Shown here one piece after another: positions 43,301-51,645 of a stretch of DNA of 56,799 nucleotides. The translations under genes and the position numbers were made by a program. Within the stretch, counting starts at the first letter, position 1; each line of letters starts with the position of its first letter. The DNA is from Actinobacteria bacterium OV450 (GTDB lineage: Bacteria > Actinomycetota > Actinomycetes > Streptomycetales > Streptomycetaceae). Under the pieces are notes generated by a model. The model did not search any database, had not been told where the DNA came from, and saw only the letters and a program-made list of their open reading frames with translations. Location: assembly GCA_001298555.1 (NCBI GenBank), contig LJCW01000326.1, positions 1 to 56,799 on the forward strand, in the 5' to 3' direction.

Positions 43301-44665
43301 TCAGTTCCCGGTGGCCGCCAGGCTGTCGTCGGCGATCCAGGAGCCGTGGATCCCGGCAGGCACCCGCCGCGGCAGGTGGACCGTGGCGATGCGGTCGAGA
43401 CCGGAGGCGTCGAGGACCAGCAGCTGCGAGGCGTCCTGCTTGAGGTCGGAGACCACGGTCAGCAGGTATCCGTCGTCCTCGTTGGTCGCCCCAGCCGCGG
43501 GGACGAACACCGCTTCGCTGGGCAGACGGGCGTCACCGACCTGGTGGATGCGGCGGGCGCCGGTGGTGCGGTCGTACTTCACCACGCCGTAGCCGCCGAA
43601 GCCCTTCTCGTCCGGGAAGGAGATGGCGTACTGGTAGCGGTTCTCGGCGCCGAGGTAGTCCTCGTTGAGCGTCGGGAACTCCACCGCGAGGTCGTCGACG
43701 ATCTGCTCGTCGACCGTACCGGCGGCCATGTCGACCACCCAGCGGCGGGTGTACGAACGGGCGTTGGGCTCGGTACCGCGCCCCGGGGCGCCGATCCACC
43801 AGTTCCAGGACAGCTGGAACCCCTCACGGTCCACGGTGGGGCCCTCCAGGACGATGCGGCCCCGGCCGTCCTCGTATGCGTTGGAGACGTGCAGCATGTT
43901 GCCCGGCTCGATCGAGAACCAGCGGATGTTCTGCGCGCCGTGCTCCCCGCGCGGCATGATCCCGATGCGGGAGAGCTGCTGGTCGCTCCAGCCGTACGGG
44001 ATGCCGGAGTGCTCGGTCGGGTCGAAGGTGACGTTCCCCTCGATGAAGACCACGTGGCGGCGGGTGATGGCGAAGTCGTGCTTCAGGGAGGCCGTCGCCC
44101 CCGGGATCTCGGCGCTGTGGATGATCTCGCCCTTGGCGTCGGAGACGTAGTACGTGAGGAACGGCGGGAAGGGCGAGGACCCGAAGAAGTGGAGCTCGCC
44201 GGTGCGCGGGTCCTCCTTGGGGTGCGCGGTCATCGCCGTGCGCAGCTTGCCGCCGAAGTCGTGGGCGCCCACCGTTTCCAGTTCCGGGGTGAGTTCGAAG
44301 GGGAAGTTGGACTCGCACAGGGCGAGGAGGCGGCCGCCGTGTTCGATGACATGGGTGCCGGCGGTGCTGGCGCTCAGGTCGGGACCGCGGTCGGTCATGT
44401 AGGGGGCGCCTTCGAGGGCGGGGGTCTTCACCCAACGGTTGCGGTACCACTCGGCGCGGCCCTCGCGCAGCCGGATCCCGTGGACCATGCCGCTGCCCTT
44501 GAACCAGTGCGTCGGCGTGACGCCGGGCTTCGGGTTGTGGCTGTTGCGGAGCAGCCGGCCGGTCAGCTCCGGGGGGAGGGTGCCCTCGACGGTCAGGTCG
44601 GTGGCGGTGGCCTCGTCGGTGACGGGGGTGTAGTGGCCGGTCAGGTAGGGCTTGTCGGCGGTCAT
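43301..44665 (-). CDS. Carotenoid oxygenase (carotenoid cleavage dioxygenase family)
   Basis: The 454-residue seven-bladed propeller enzyme has the four iron-ligand histidines in conserved context: His148 (TAHPKED), His196 (LKHDFAIT), His259 (MLHVSNAYED) and His440 (GIHGSW). Such enzymes cleave carotenoids, apocarotenals or stilbene-type double bonds with O2. No carotenoid synthesis genes are in the window, so a phenylpropanoid or imported carotenoid substrate is equally possible. The ATG at 44665 has AGAGG upstream; a much longer in-frame reading overlaps the MFS gene and is not real. Confidence 0.92.
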   Translation of the reverse strand: MTADKPYLTGHYTPVTDEATATDLTVEGTLPPELTGRLLRNSHNPKPGVTPTHWFKGSGMVHGIRLREGRAEWYRNRWVKTPALEGAPYMTDRGPDLSASTAGTHVIEHGGRLLALCESNFPFELTPELETVGAHDFGGKLRTAMTAHPKEDPRTGELHFFGSSPFPPFLTYYVSDAKGEIIHSAEIPGATASLKHDFAITRRHVVFIEGNVTFDPTEHSGIPYGWSDQQLSRIGIMPRGEHGAQNIRWFSIEPGNMLHVSNAYEDGRGRIVLEGPTVDREGFQLSWNWWIGAPGRGTEPNARSYTRRWVVDMAAGTVDEQIVDDLAVEFPTLNEDYLGAENRYQYAISFPDEKGFGGYGVVKYDRTTGARRIHQVGDARLPSEAVFVPAAGATNEDDGYLLTVVSDLKQDASQLLVLDASGLDRIATVHLPRRVPAGIHGSWIADDSLAATGN

Positions 44666-44748
44666 GTCGGAACCTCTTTCAGGAGATGGAACGGAGAGAC
44701 GGAAGGAAGGGATCGGAGGGGTGGGGACCGGAAGGGAGGTCCGGTCGG

Positions 44749-45189
44749 TCAGGCAGCTTTTTCGGCACGGTGCTTGAGGTGGGTGAGCCAGCTGTCCAGG
44801 GAGTCGTGGAGGGCCTCGGCGAGCTCGTGCACCGCGGCGTCGACCGGCTCCCCGCTCCAGGACTCCTCGGTGCGGACGGTGACGTGACCGCCGGTCTGCT
44901 CGAACGTCCATACGTGGATGCCGGTGATGCCGTCGACGTCCCCGCCCCACACGATCCGTTCGCCGGGGACCAGTTCGTGCACGGTGGAGGTGATGTCCAG
45001 GCCGTGGGTCAGCCAGCTGAAGGAGTTGCCGGGTATCAGCGGCCCGTCGAGCGCGGCCCGGTCGACGTCGGTGTTCCAGGTGGGCCAGGCCGCGATGTCG
45101 GTGTGCAGATCCCACACCGTGGCGAGCGGGGCGTCGATGACGGTGCTCAGGCGGACGGTGACAGGGGCGGTCTCGTCGATGGTGACCAC
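44749..45189 (-). CDS. Possible stand-alone SRPBCC protein from an internal start
   Basis: Translation from the GTG at 45189 would give a 146-residue SRPBCC protein, a normal length for the family. The upstream GAAAGGAAACACACCT is AT-richer than its surroundings and resembles an intergenic ribosome site. It is in frame with the transporter, so it could be a relic of two formerly separate genes or an active internal start. Confidence 0.4.
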   Translation of the reverse strand: MVTIDETAPVTVRLSTVIDAPLATVWDLHTDIAAWPTWNTDVDRAALDGPLIPGNSFSWLTHGLDITSTVHELVPGERIVWGGDVDGITGIHVWTFEQTGGHVTVRTEESWSGEPVDAAVHELAEALHDSLDSWLTHLKHRAEKAA

Positions 45190-46683
45190 AGGTGTGTTTC
45201 CTTTCGGGACGGGCGCGGGGCGGGGGTGGGCCTGAGCCGTCGGCCCCGCCGCGTCGGGGCGCGGCCGGGTGCGGCGGGCCAGGAAGAGTGCGAGGAGTGC
45301 GGTGAGGGCCAGGACCGCGGCCGAGACGGTGAAGGCGGCGCGGTATCCGGCGGTGAGCGCCTCCAGGTGCGGCCGGTCGGCCGCGGCGTGTTCGGTGACG
45401 GAACCGGCCAGGGTCGCCAGGGCGGCGAGGCCGATGGCACCTCCGATCTGGCGCGTGGTGTTGACCAGGCCACCGGCCAGCCCCGCGTCCTGCGGGAGGA
45501 CGCCGTCCACGGCCAGTGCGGTGAGCTGGACGAACGCGACGCTCAGGCCGAGGCCGACCAGGATGCTCGGGCCGAGGACGTCGGCGAGGTAGTTGCCGTG
45601 TGCGTCGATCCGGGACAGCCACAGCAGGCCGGCCGCCTCGGTGAACAGGGCCGCGGTCACCGTCGCGGTGGCGCCGATGCGCCGGGCGATCCGGGACGCC
45701 ACGGACGCGCCGAGCATGTTGGCCAGGGCGAGCGGGAGTTGGCCCGCTCCCGTGGCCAGGGGGTGCATCCCGAGGACCTGCTGCTGGTAGAGGGGGAGGA
45801 AGAAGAACAGTGCGATCCACACGGAGCCGAGCAGTGCCATCAGCAGGTTGCCCGCGGCGACCCGGCCGGTGCCGAACAGCCGCGGGGGGATCAGTGCGTT
45901 CGGCCGGTGGAGCTCGATGACGCAGAACACGGCGAACAGCGCGGCGGCGCCGGCCAGGGCGCCCAGCACCTCCAGGTCCGTCCAGCCCGTTCCGCGTGCG
46001 GCGGTCAGGCCCCAGACGAGGCAGGTCAGGGCCAGGGTGACGACGGCGGTGCCCAGCAGGTCGAACCGCCCGTCCTGCCGTCCGGCGGCCCGTGGCACGA
46101 AGGCCGCCACGGCGGCCAGGACCACGGCCGTGCCGAGCGCCACGGAGTGGAAGATCCAGGGCCAGCCCCACGCCTGGGTCAGGACACCGCCCAGGAGTAC
46201 GCCGCCCGCCCCGCCGGCGCCGGAGACCGCGCCCCACACCCCCAGCGCCCTGCCCCGCCCGACCCCGGGCGGGTACAGGTCCATCACGAGGGCGAGCGCG
46301 GCCGGGGCGATGGCGGCTGCGCCGAGGCCCTGGACGGCCCGCGCCGCGATCAGCACGCTCGCGGACCCGGCCAGCCCCGCGGTCAGCGAGGCCGCCGCGA
46401 ACAGCACCAGGCCGGCGACCAGGACCCGGCGGCGGCCGAGGAGGTCGGCGGCCCGGCCGCCCGCCAGGAGCAGCGCCCCGAAGGCCAGGCCGTAGGCGTT
46501 GACCACCCAGGTGACACCGCCGTCCGACAGTCCCACCCCGGAGCTGATCTGGGGGAGCGCCACGTTCACGATGGACGTGGCGAGCATGACGGTGAACTGG
46601 GCCGCGGCCAGCGCCGCGAGCGCGGCTCCCGGCCGGGGGGCTCCGGCTGCCGCCCGGCCCGTCTTCGTGTGTGCAACGTTCAT
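44749..46683 (-). CDS. MFS drug transporter fused to an SRPBCC domain
   Basis: The 644-residue frame starts as a 14-helix DHA2-type exporter (residues ~15-470; motif A-like GGRAADLLGRRRVLVAG, then motif C-type GAVSGAGGAGGVLLGG) and continues without a stop into an SRPBCC/polyketide-cyclase-like domain (residues 499-644; STVIDAPLATVWDLHTDIAA, FEQTGGHVTVRTEESWSGE). Directly before the second domain, AAAGGAAA lies eight bases upstream of an in-frame GTG (45189-45187), exactly like a ribosome site of a separate gene. Two gene products may therefore come from this frame. The ATG at 46683 is used. Confidence 0.82.
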   Translation of the reverse strand: MNVAHTKTGRAAAGAPRPGAALAALAAAQFTVMLATSIVNVALPQISSGVGLSDGGVTWVVNAYGLAFGALLLAGGRAADLLGRRRVLVAGLVLFAAASLTAGLAGSASVLIAARAVQGLGAAAIAPAALALVMDLYPPGVGRGRALGVWGAVSGAGGAGGVLLGGVLTQAWGWPWIFHSVALGTAVVLAAVAAFVPRAAGRQDGRFDLLGTAVVTLALTCLVWGLTAARGTGWTDLEVLGALAGAAALFAVFCVIELHRPNALIPPRLFGTGRVAAGNLLMALLGSVWIALFFFLPLYQQQVLGMHPLATGAGQLPLALANMLGASVASRIARRIGATATVTAALFTEAAGLLWLSRIDAHGNYLADVLGPSILVGLGLSVAFVQLTALAVDGVLPQDAGLAGGLVNTTRQIGGAIGLAALATLAGSVTEHAAADRPHLEALTAGYRAAFTVSAAVLALTALLALFLARRTRPRPDAAGPTAQAHPRPAPVPKGNTPVVTIDETAPVTVRLSTVIDAPLATVWDLHTDIAAWPTWNTDVDRAALDGPLIPGNSFSWLTHGLDITSTVHELVPGERIVWGGDVDGITGIHVWTFEQTGGHVTVRTEESWSGEPVDAAVHELAEALHDSLDSWLTHLKHRAEKAA

Positions 46684-46803
46684 GTCGCACAGACTCGTGC
46701 CGGGCGGTGTCCACTCTCCAGAGCGGACAGTGGCGAGGACTGTCCACTGCTGTCCGCACCCGTCCACCGGCGTGCCGGGTGCACGGGGAGCCGCGGGGGT
46801 CCG

Positions 46804-48807
46804 CTACTGCGGGCCGCCGTGCAGCTCCTGGTGCCACAGTGCCTCGCAGAGCAGGTCCAGGCCCTGGCGGACGTGTCGCCTGTAGGTTCCGTACGGCAGG
46901 CCCAGGCGGCGGGCGGCGGCTTCCTGGGTGGGGGCTCCGGAGAGGTAGCCGGCCGTCAGGGCCTCGCGGGCGCGTACCCCGCGCGGGTCGCCGGCGAGGT
47001 CGTCGACGGCCTTGCGCAGCAGGGCGCGCAGTTCACCGACCGGATCGGCGAAGTCGGCCGCGAGGCGTGCACGGGTCAGGGCGCAGGCGGCGAAGGCCCG
47101 GGGGTCGCGCCAGTGCGACAGGGCCTCGCGGACGGCCTGGTCGAACGCGGTGCGCGAGAAGCCCGAGGGTCCGGAGGGGGCCGGCACCTCGGTTCGGGTG
47201 ATGATGTGGCGGATCCACGCCTCGACCGGAACCTGCCGCCAGTCGATGCAGAACAGCCCGTACGTGTGCTCGCTGACCCGTGCCCGGATGCCCGTGTCGT
47301 GCATGACGCCCTTGAGGCGCAGGGCCCAGGCTTCGGCGTCCCGGTAGACGACGAAGCCGTGTGCGCGGCCCCGGCTGCGGGCGGCTTCCGCCTGGGCGCG
47401 CGAGTTGCTCAGGTCGATGACCACGGAGGGGACCTGGTAGCGGGCGGGGTAGATCGAAAACCGGCTCATGCCGATGTGCTCCCCGGGCCGCACGGGGGCG
47501 GAAGCCGCCGTGTACTCCCAGGCGGCCGCGACGACGGGGTCGGTGGCGAGGTCCTGGGGGTCGGGAGGGGCCGGCAGCTGGAGGCGGGTCGTGAACGCGA
47601 CCGGCTCGCCGGTGCTCACCGACCGGAAGACACTGAACGCCCGCGGCTGGCGCTCCAGCCAGTAGCGCACGAGTTCCGCGGAGGCGTGCCCTTCGGCCTC
47701 CTCGGCCATGCGCAGGACGACGTCGATGTCGTCGGGCTGCAGGACGCGTTCGTGCACCTCCTCCTCGCGGGTCGACGCACCGCGCCGGGCAGGGCTCTCC
47801 AACTCGCGGAAGAGATAGAACAGTTCGTCGGGTATGACGCTGACCCGCTCGTCGACGCCCTCGCGCAGCAGGCGCAGGTACTCCTCGGCCAGTCGCTGCC
47901 GCATCGCCATGAAGGCGTTGGGGGCGCGCCAGCGCAGGTCCGCGGCCAGGGTCTCGCGCGCGGCGTCGTGCGGGTAGAGGCCCCGGGGGGTGGACTCCAC
48001 GAACGGCAGCTGCCTCAGCCAGCCGAACAGCTGGTGGGCGTCCTCCTCGGGCAGGACCGCGGCGAGCAGCTCCTCGGACGTCGAATGCGCCTGGGCCACC
48101 ACCTCCAGGGCGCGCCGGTGCGCCGTCGTCGGCACCTCCCCGATCAGGCCCGCCATCAGGGTGCGCAGGATGTCCGCCGAGGGCGCCCACATCTCCTCGC
48201 CGCTCCAGCCTGCGGACCCCGCGGCCGCCGCGAGGGAGAGGGCCAGCGGATTGCCCCCGGCGAAGTGCAGGATGCGCTCCTCCAGTTCGTTCGGGATCCG
48301 TGCAGCGGCCAGCAGGCTCCGGGCCTGCCCGTCGGTGAACGGCGTCAGTTCGCCGACGTGCAGGAGCCCGGCCCAGGCGGAGTCGGCGGTCCACTGGGCG
48401 TGGGGCGGGATCCGGCCGGCCAGGACCACCAGGGTGCCGTCCGCGGCGCGGGGCAGGAAACGCTGCCACAGCCAGCTCTCCAGCCACTGGCAGTGCTCGA
48501 AGGAGTCCACGAGCAGGACGGTTCCGGCAACCTCCAGGAGGGGGGCGGCCGCACGCTCGAAATCGGCCGGGTCGCGGCTGACGAAGCGGCCGTCCAGCTC
48601 CAGGAGCAGCCGGCCCGCCGAGCGGGCCTCGTCCGCCAGGCACCGCACCAGGGATGATTTCCCGATACCGCCGGGGCCGTACAGGTAGAACGCGAACGGC
48701 GCCTGCGGATCTCCGGCCAGCGCCGTTGTGAAGCGGCCGACCTCCTCCTCCCTTCCGATGAAGGCACGCTCCCGCGCTCTGCTCAGTCTCTCTCCCACGG
48801 ACGCCAC
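46804..48807 (-). CDS. STAND-type ATPase transcriptional regulator
   Basis: From the GTG at 48807 (GGAGGGGAG seven bases upstream) the protein has 667 residues. It opens with ERAFIGREEEVGRF, the usual lead to an AAA_16/NACHT-like ATPase, and has Walker A GPGGIGKSS near 43-51 and a Walker B-like TVLLVDSFEHC. The C-terminus ends in a helix-turn-helix-like segment (TQEAAARRLGLPYGTYRRHV). Layout is that of LuxR-like or LAL regulators but with a different terminal DNA-binding helix. It lies 120 bases upstream of the transporter on the same strand and probably controls the transporter and carotenoid-oxygenase genes. Confidence 0.75.
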   Translation of the reverse strand: MASVGERLSRARERAFIGREEEVGRFTTALAGDPQAPFAFYLYGPGGIGKSSLVRCLADEARSAGRLLLELDGRFVSRDPADFERAAAPLLEVAGTVLLVDSFEHCQWLESWLWQRFLPRAADGTLVVLAGRIPPHAQWTADSAWAGLLHVGELTPFTDGQARSLLAAARIPNELEERILHFAGGNPLALSLAAAAGSAGWSGEEMWAPSADILRTLMAGLIGEVPTTAHRRALEVVAQAHSTSEELLAAVLPEEDAHQLFGWLRQLPFVESTPRGLYPHDAARETLAADLRWRAPNAFMAMRQRLAEEYLRLLREGVDERVSVIPDELFYLFRELESPARRGASTREEEVHERVLQPDDIDVVLRMAEEAEGHASAELVRYWLERQPRAFSVFRSVSTGEPVAFTTRLQLPAPPDPQDLATDPVVAAAWEYTAASAPVRPGEHIGMSRFSIYPARYQVPSVVIDLSNSRAQAEAARSRGRAHGFVVYRDAEAWALRLKGVMHDTGIRARVSEHTYGLFCIDWRQVPVEAWIRHIITRTEVPAPSGPSGFSRTAFDQAVREALSHWRDPRAFAACALTRARLAADFADPVGELRALLRKAVDDLAGDPRGVRAREALTAGYLSGAPTQEAAARRLGLPYGTYRRHVRQGLDLLCEALWHQELHGGPQ

Positions 48808-48930
48808 GTCGGCTCCCCTCCCGGGTCTCGGAACCGGGCGGAGTACCCGGATCCTCCTCGAAGAGGGCGGCCCGGGGCGGCAGGTTCCCCTCCGGCGACG
48901 CGAACGCGTGCCCACCGACCGTGAAAGCGC

Positions 48931-48962
48931 CTGCGGGGACGGCCGGTTGGGCCGTCCCGCAG
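48931..48962 (-). terminator. Terminator after the oxidoreductase operon
   Basis: CTGCGGGGACGGCC (48931-48944) pairs with GGCCGTCCCGCAG (48950-48962), one bulged G, five-base loop; it begins just after the minus-strand stop at 48974. Confidence 0.6.
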
Positions 48963-48973
48963 AGCGCTGCCGG

Positions 48974-49876
48974 TCAGTTCCCGGGCGCCGGCAGGATCTT
49001 CCCCCGGGTGCCGCCGGCTTCGAGGAGGGCGTGCGCCCGGGGCGCGTCCTCGAACGGCAGGACCTCGGAGATCCGCAGGGTCAGGTGCCCCGCCTCGACG
49101 CGGCGCGCCAGGACGTCGAGCATGGGTGCGTCGATCCGTACGCCGCAGACGTCCACGGTGATGGAGCGCTCGGCTTCCGGGACGGCGAAGGGCGTCAGCG
49201 AGAGGAAGCGTCCGCCGTCGCGCACTGCCGCGATCGTTTCCGGTCGGCCGGAGGCGTCGACGACCACGTCGTAGGCGCCGGCGGGCGGGGTGTCGGTGTC
49301 CGAGAAGACCTCGGCGGCGCCCAGTGCGGCCACGGTCCGGGCGTCGCCCGCGAGGGCGAGGCCGGCCGGACGCCATCCGCGCAGGGCTGCCAGCTGGACG
49401 GCGAAGCCGCCCACGGCGCCCGCGGCGCCGCTCACCAGGAGACGGCCGGAGAAGTCCGGGCCCAGCTGGTTCAGCGCCTGCTCCGCGGTGAGGGCGGCCA
49501 GTGGGAGGGCCGCGGCGTGCTCCAGCGCGACGTTCTCCGGTGCGGGCACGGCGAGCGCCTCGGCCAGGGCGACGTACTCGGCGGACACCCCGGCCCCGTC
49601 GGCCAGCGGGGAGCGCAGGGCGATGATGCGGTCGCCCTCCGCGAAGCGGGTGCTTCCGGGGCCCGCCGCGACGACGGTGCCGGAGACGTCCCAGCCGACG
49701 ACGGCGGGCAGGACCGGGGAGGGGATGTCGCCCCGGCGCACGGCGAGGTCCACGGGGTTCACCGCGGCGGCGGCCACCCGGACGAGGATTTCGCCGGGAC
49801 CCGGCTGCGGCGTCCGCGTCTCGGAGACGGCGAAGACGTCCGGGGGTCCGTAGCTGTTGATGACGACGGCTTTCAT
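48974..49876 (-). CDS. NADP-dependent quinone oxidoreductase-type dehydrogenase
   Basis: The 300-residue protein is a zinc-free medium-chain dehydrogenase: MKAVVINSYGPPDVF start, GWDVSGTVVAAG, LPLAALTAEQAL, and a Rossmann GAAGAVGGFAVQLAAL. It likely reduces quinones, enones or similar electrophiles with NADPH. Its ATG at 49876 overlaps the stop of the acyltransferase remnant (ATGA), so it was once co-translated with that gene; with the upstream gene broken, expression may now depend on another promoter. Confidence 0.85.
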   Translation of the reverse strand: MKAVVINSYGPPDVFAVSETRTPQPGPGEILVRVAAAAVNPVDLAVRRGDIPSPVLPAVVGWDVSGTVVAAGPGSTRFAEGDRIIALRSPLADGAGVSAEYVALAEALAVPAPENVALEHAAALPLAALTAEQALNQLGPDFSGRLLVSGAAGAVGGFAVQLAALRGWRPAGLALAGDARTVAALGAAEVFSDTDTPPAGAYDVVVDASGRPETIAAVRDGGRFLSLTPFAVPEAERSITVDVCGVRIDAPMLDVLARRVEAGHLTLRISEVLPFEDAPRAHALLEAGGTRGKILPAPGN

Positions 49877-50495
49877 GCGGTGTTCGCCTTTCGGGTCCGC
49901 CCCAGGTGGCGCATCGCCGGCTTTTCCACCGCCACGTAGAGCAGCCATGCCACGGCGAGGGTCGCCAGTGCTTCGAGGACCAGCACGCCGATGCCGGCGG
50001 CGGTGCCGAAGAACTTCTCGGGGCCGATCAGTTCACGTACGACGTTGAGCAGGATGAGATGGACCATGTAGAAGGCGAAGGAGACTTCGCCGAGCCAGAC
50101 CAGTGGCCGGCTGCGCAGCACGAAGTCCAGGGCGCGCACCGGCGGGAGCATGTACACGCTCCAGTACTGCCAGACGGAGGCCGGTGAGCCCTCGGGCATG
50201 GGCGGGTCCCCGGCAGCACCAGGTAGGCGAGGGTGGGAACGGTGATCACCGCGGCGGCGGTCCCGGCGGCCCAGCGCCACAGGTGCTCCGACGGGATCCG
50301 CTTGATGCGGCGCAGGAACAGCGGGAAGCAGAGGTAGAAGAAGAGCTCGCAGGCCAGTGACCAGCTGGGCGGGTTGACACCGAGGAAGACGGAGAACTCC
50401 GGGACCCAGGCGTGGACGAGGAACAGGTTGGGCACCGCCTGCCACCACTGGGTGGTGGCACCGGCGAGGAGGGCCAGGGCGAGCACCCAGGGTGA
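49873..50495 (-). pseudogene. Acyltransferase-3 family remnant, 5'-truncated and frameshifted
   Basis: The C-terminal half of an integral-membrane acyltransferase is recognisable: LFLVHAWVPEFSVFLGV, PPSWSLACELFFYLCFPLFL, then after a frame change near 50205 DPPMPEGSPASVWQYWSVYM and FAFYMVHLILLNVV. The N-terminal catalytic region with the family His and RxxR motifs is absent, because the reading frame joins an unrelated gene at about 50495. Truncation plus frameshift argue for a dead gene. Confidence 0.7.
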
Positions 50496-50848
50496 TTCAT
50501 GATCGTCGGGGCGATGATCTCGGCGTCCCGTTCGTCCCGGTCCGAATAGCAGGTGCGCAGCTGCAGTTCCGCCGGGCGCTCGCCCGCGAGGTCGTAGGCG
50601 ATGATGTGCCCCACCTCGTGCAGGATGATGTGCGCCTGGTGCGCCTTCGTGGTCTTCGCCTGATAGGCGATCACGTCTTCGTGCCGGCGCGAGATCAGGA
50701 TGCCGAAGGGCCCGTCGGCCGGCAGGTCCCATTCGAGCAGGCTGATCGGCGTACCGCGGTCCTCGCCGAGCAACTCGCACAGGGCGGTGACGCTCAACGG
50801 CAGCTGCGGCGCCAGCCTGCGTATCAGACGGCGGCTGTGAGAGCGCAA
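50490..50848 (-). pseudogene. ImmA/IrrE-type metallopeptidase fragment
   Basis: The frame contains IILHEVGHIIAYDLAGE with the zinc HExxH motif, preceded by LSVTALCELLGEDRGTPISL and FGILISRRHEDVIAYQ, as in the toxin-like ImmA/IrrE proteins common in streptomycetes. It then runs through ERDAEIIAPTIM and abruptly becomes acyltransferase sequence in another frame at about 50490-50500. The start is uncertain: a TTG at 50848 is used here, a GTG at 50986 is the longest option, and neither has a good ribosome site. Confidence 0.6.
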
Positions 50849-51049
50849 TTGGGCGTCGCGCAGTCTGTCTCCCCGCGCGCCCGGCGACCGCTCTAAGACG
50901 CGCCCACCCCGACTGCGGGCAGTCGATCCCGGGCAAGCCGGCCACGGGGCAAATCTACGCCACCGGCCCGCGGGCCCCACCGTCACGAGATCAAGATCAC
51001 CATTCGGTAACTCCAGCTGGATACTCGCCGGTCAAACGTCTGCGGCAGC

Positions 51050-51517
51050 TCATTTTCTTCCCGCGGGGGCGGGGTAGACCCTGGACTGCTTCACGCTGCC
51101 GAACGCGAAGCTGGACTCGATCGACGCGATGCCGGGGATGGCGTGGATGCGGTGGCGGACCAGCGCCTCGTACGCCTCCAGGCTCTCGATGACCACGCGG
51201 AGCAGATAGTCGCTGCTTCCGGCCATCAGGTAGCAGTCCTGGATGTGCTCGATGACCGCAACGTGCTCCTCGAAGACCCGGACCGCCTCCTGCGTGTGGC
51301 GGTCCAGGCGTATCCGGACGAAGACGGTGATCGGCAGGCCGAAGCCGACCTGGTCGACCATGGCCGTGTAGCCCCGGATCAGGCCGGCCTCCTCCAGGCG
51401 GCGCACCCGGCGCAGGCAGGGCGACGGGGACAGCCGCACCCGGTCGGCGAGGTCCTGGTTGGACAGCCGGCCGTCGGCCTGCAACTCACGGATGATCTGC
51501 AGATCGACTGCGTCCAT
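51050..51517 (-). CDS. Lrp/AsnC-family regulator
   Basis: The 155-residue protein has the N-terminal helix-turn-helix (IIRELQADGRLSNQDLADRV, LSPSPCLRRVRRLEEAGLI) and a C-terminal RAM ligand domain (VFVRIRLDRHTQEAV, YLMAGSSDYLLRVV). ATG 51517 has AAGGAG five bases upstream. It is divergent from an amino-acid exporter-type gene and an aminotransferase, so it likely responds to an amino acid and controls those genes through the palindrome at 51529. Confidence 0.9.
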   Translation of the reverse strand: MDAVDLQIIRELQADGRLSNQDLADRVRLSPSPCLRRVRRLEEAGLIRGYTAMVDQVGFGLPITVFVRIRLDRHTQEAVRVFEEHVAVIEHIQDCYLMAGSSDYLLRVVIESLEAYEALVRHRIHAIPGIASIESSFAFGSVKQSRVYPAPAGRK

Positions 51518-51528
51518 GACCACTCCTT

Positions 51529-51541
51529 GGCAGATTCTGCC
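51529..51541. promoter_or_regulatory. Lrp-type operator
   Basis: GGCAGATTCTGCC is a perfect 13-bp palindrome 12 bases upstream of the lrp start; GGCAGA recurs at 51560, 31 bases (three helical turns) away, in the same divergent gap. Confidence 0.6.
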
Positions 51542-51645
51542 TCAAACGTATGTCCGGAAGGCAGAACTGGCAATCGGCTGCCCCGGCGGAAGATCTAGCG
51601 TTGCTCCATGGCCGGATCCGGCCCCTGAGGCTGGAGGAGCCCCCC

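Noticed and set aside
43301..46837. 1178-codon reading of the carotenoid oxygenase gene
   Set aside because: The extra ~720 residues are an out-of-frame shadow of the MFS gene; the real start is at 44665 with a ribosome site.
44686..48657. A 1323-codon plus-strand frame
   Set aside because: It lies antisense to the transporter and ATPase regulator and reads as low-complexity G/R/Q protein.
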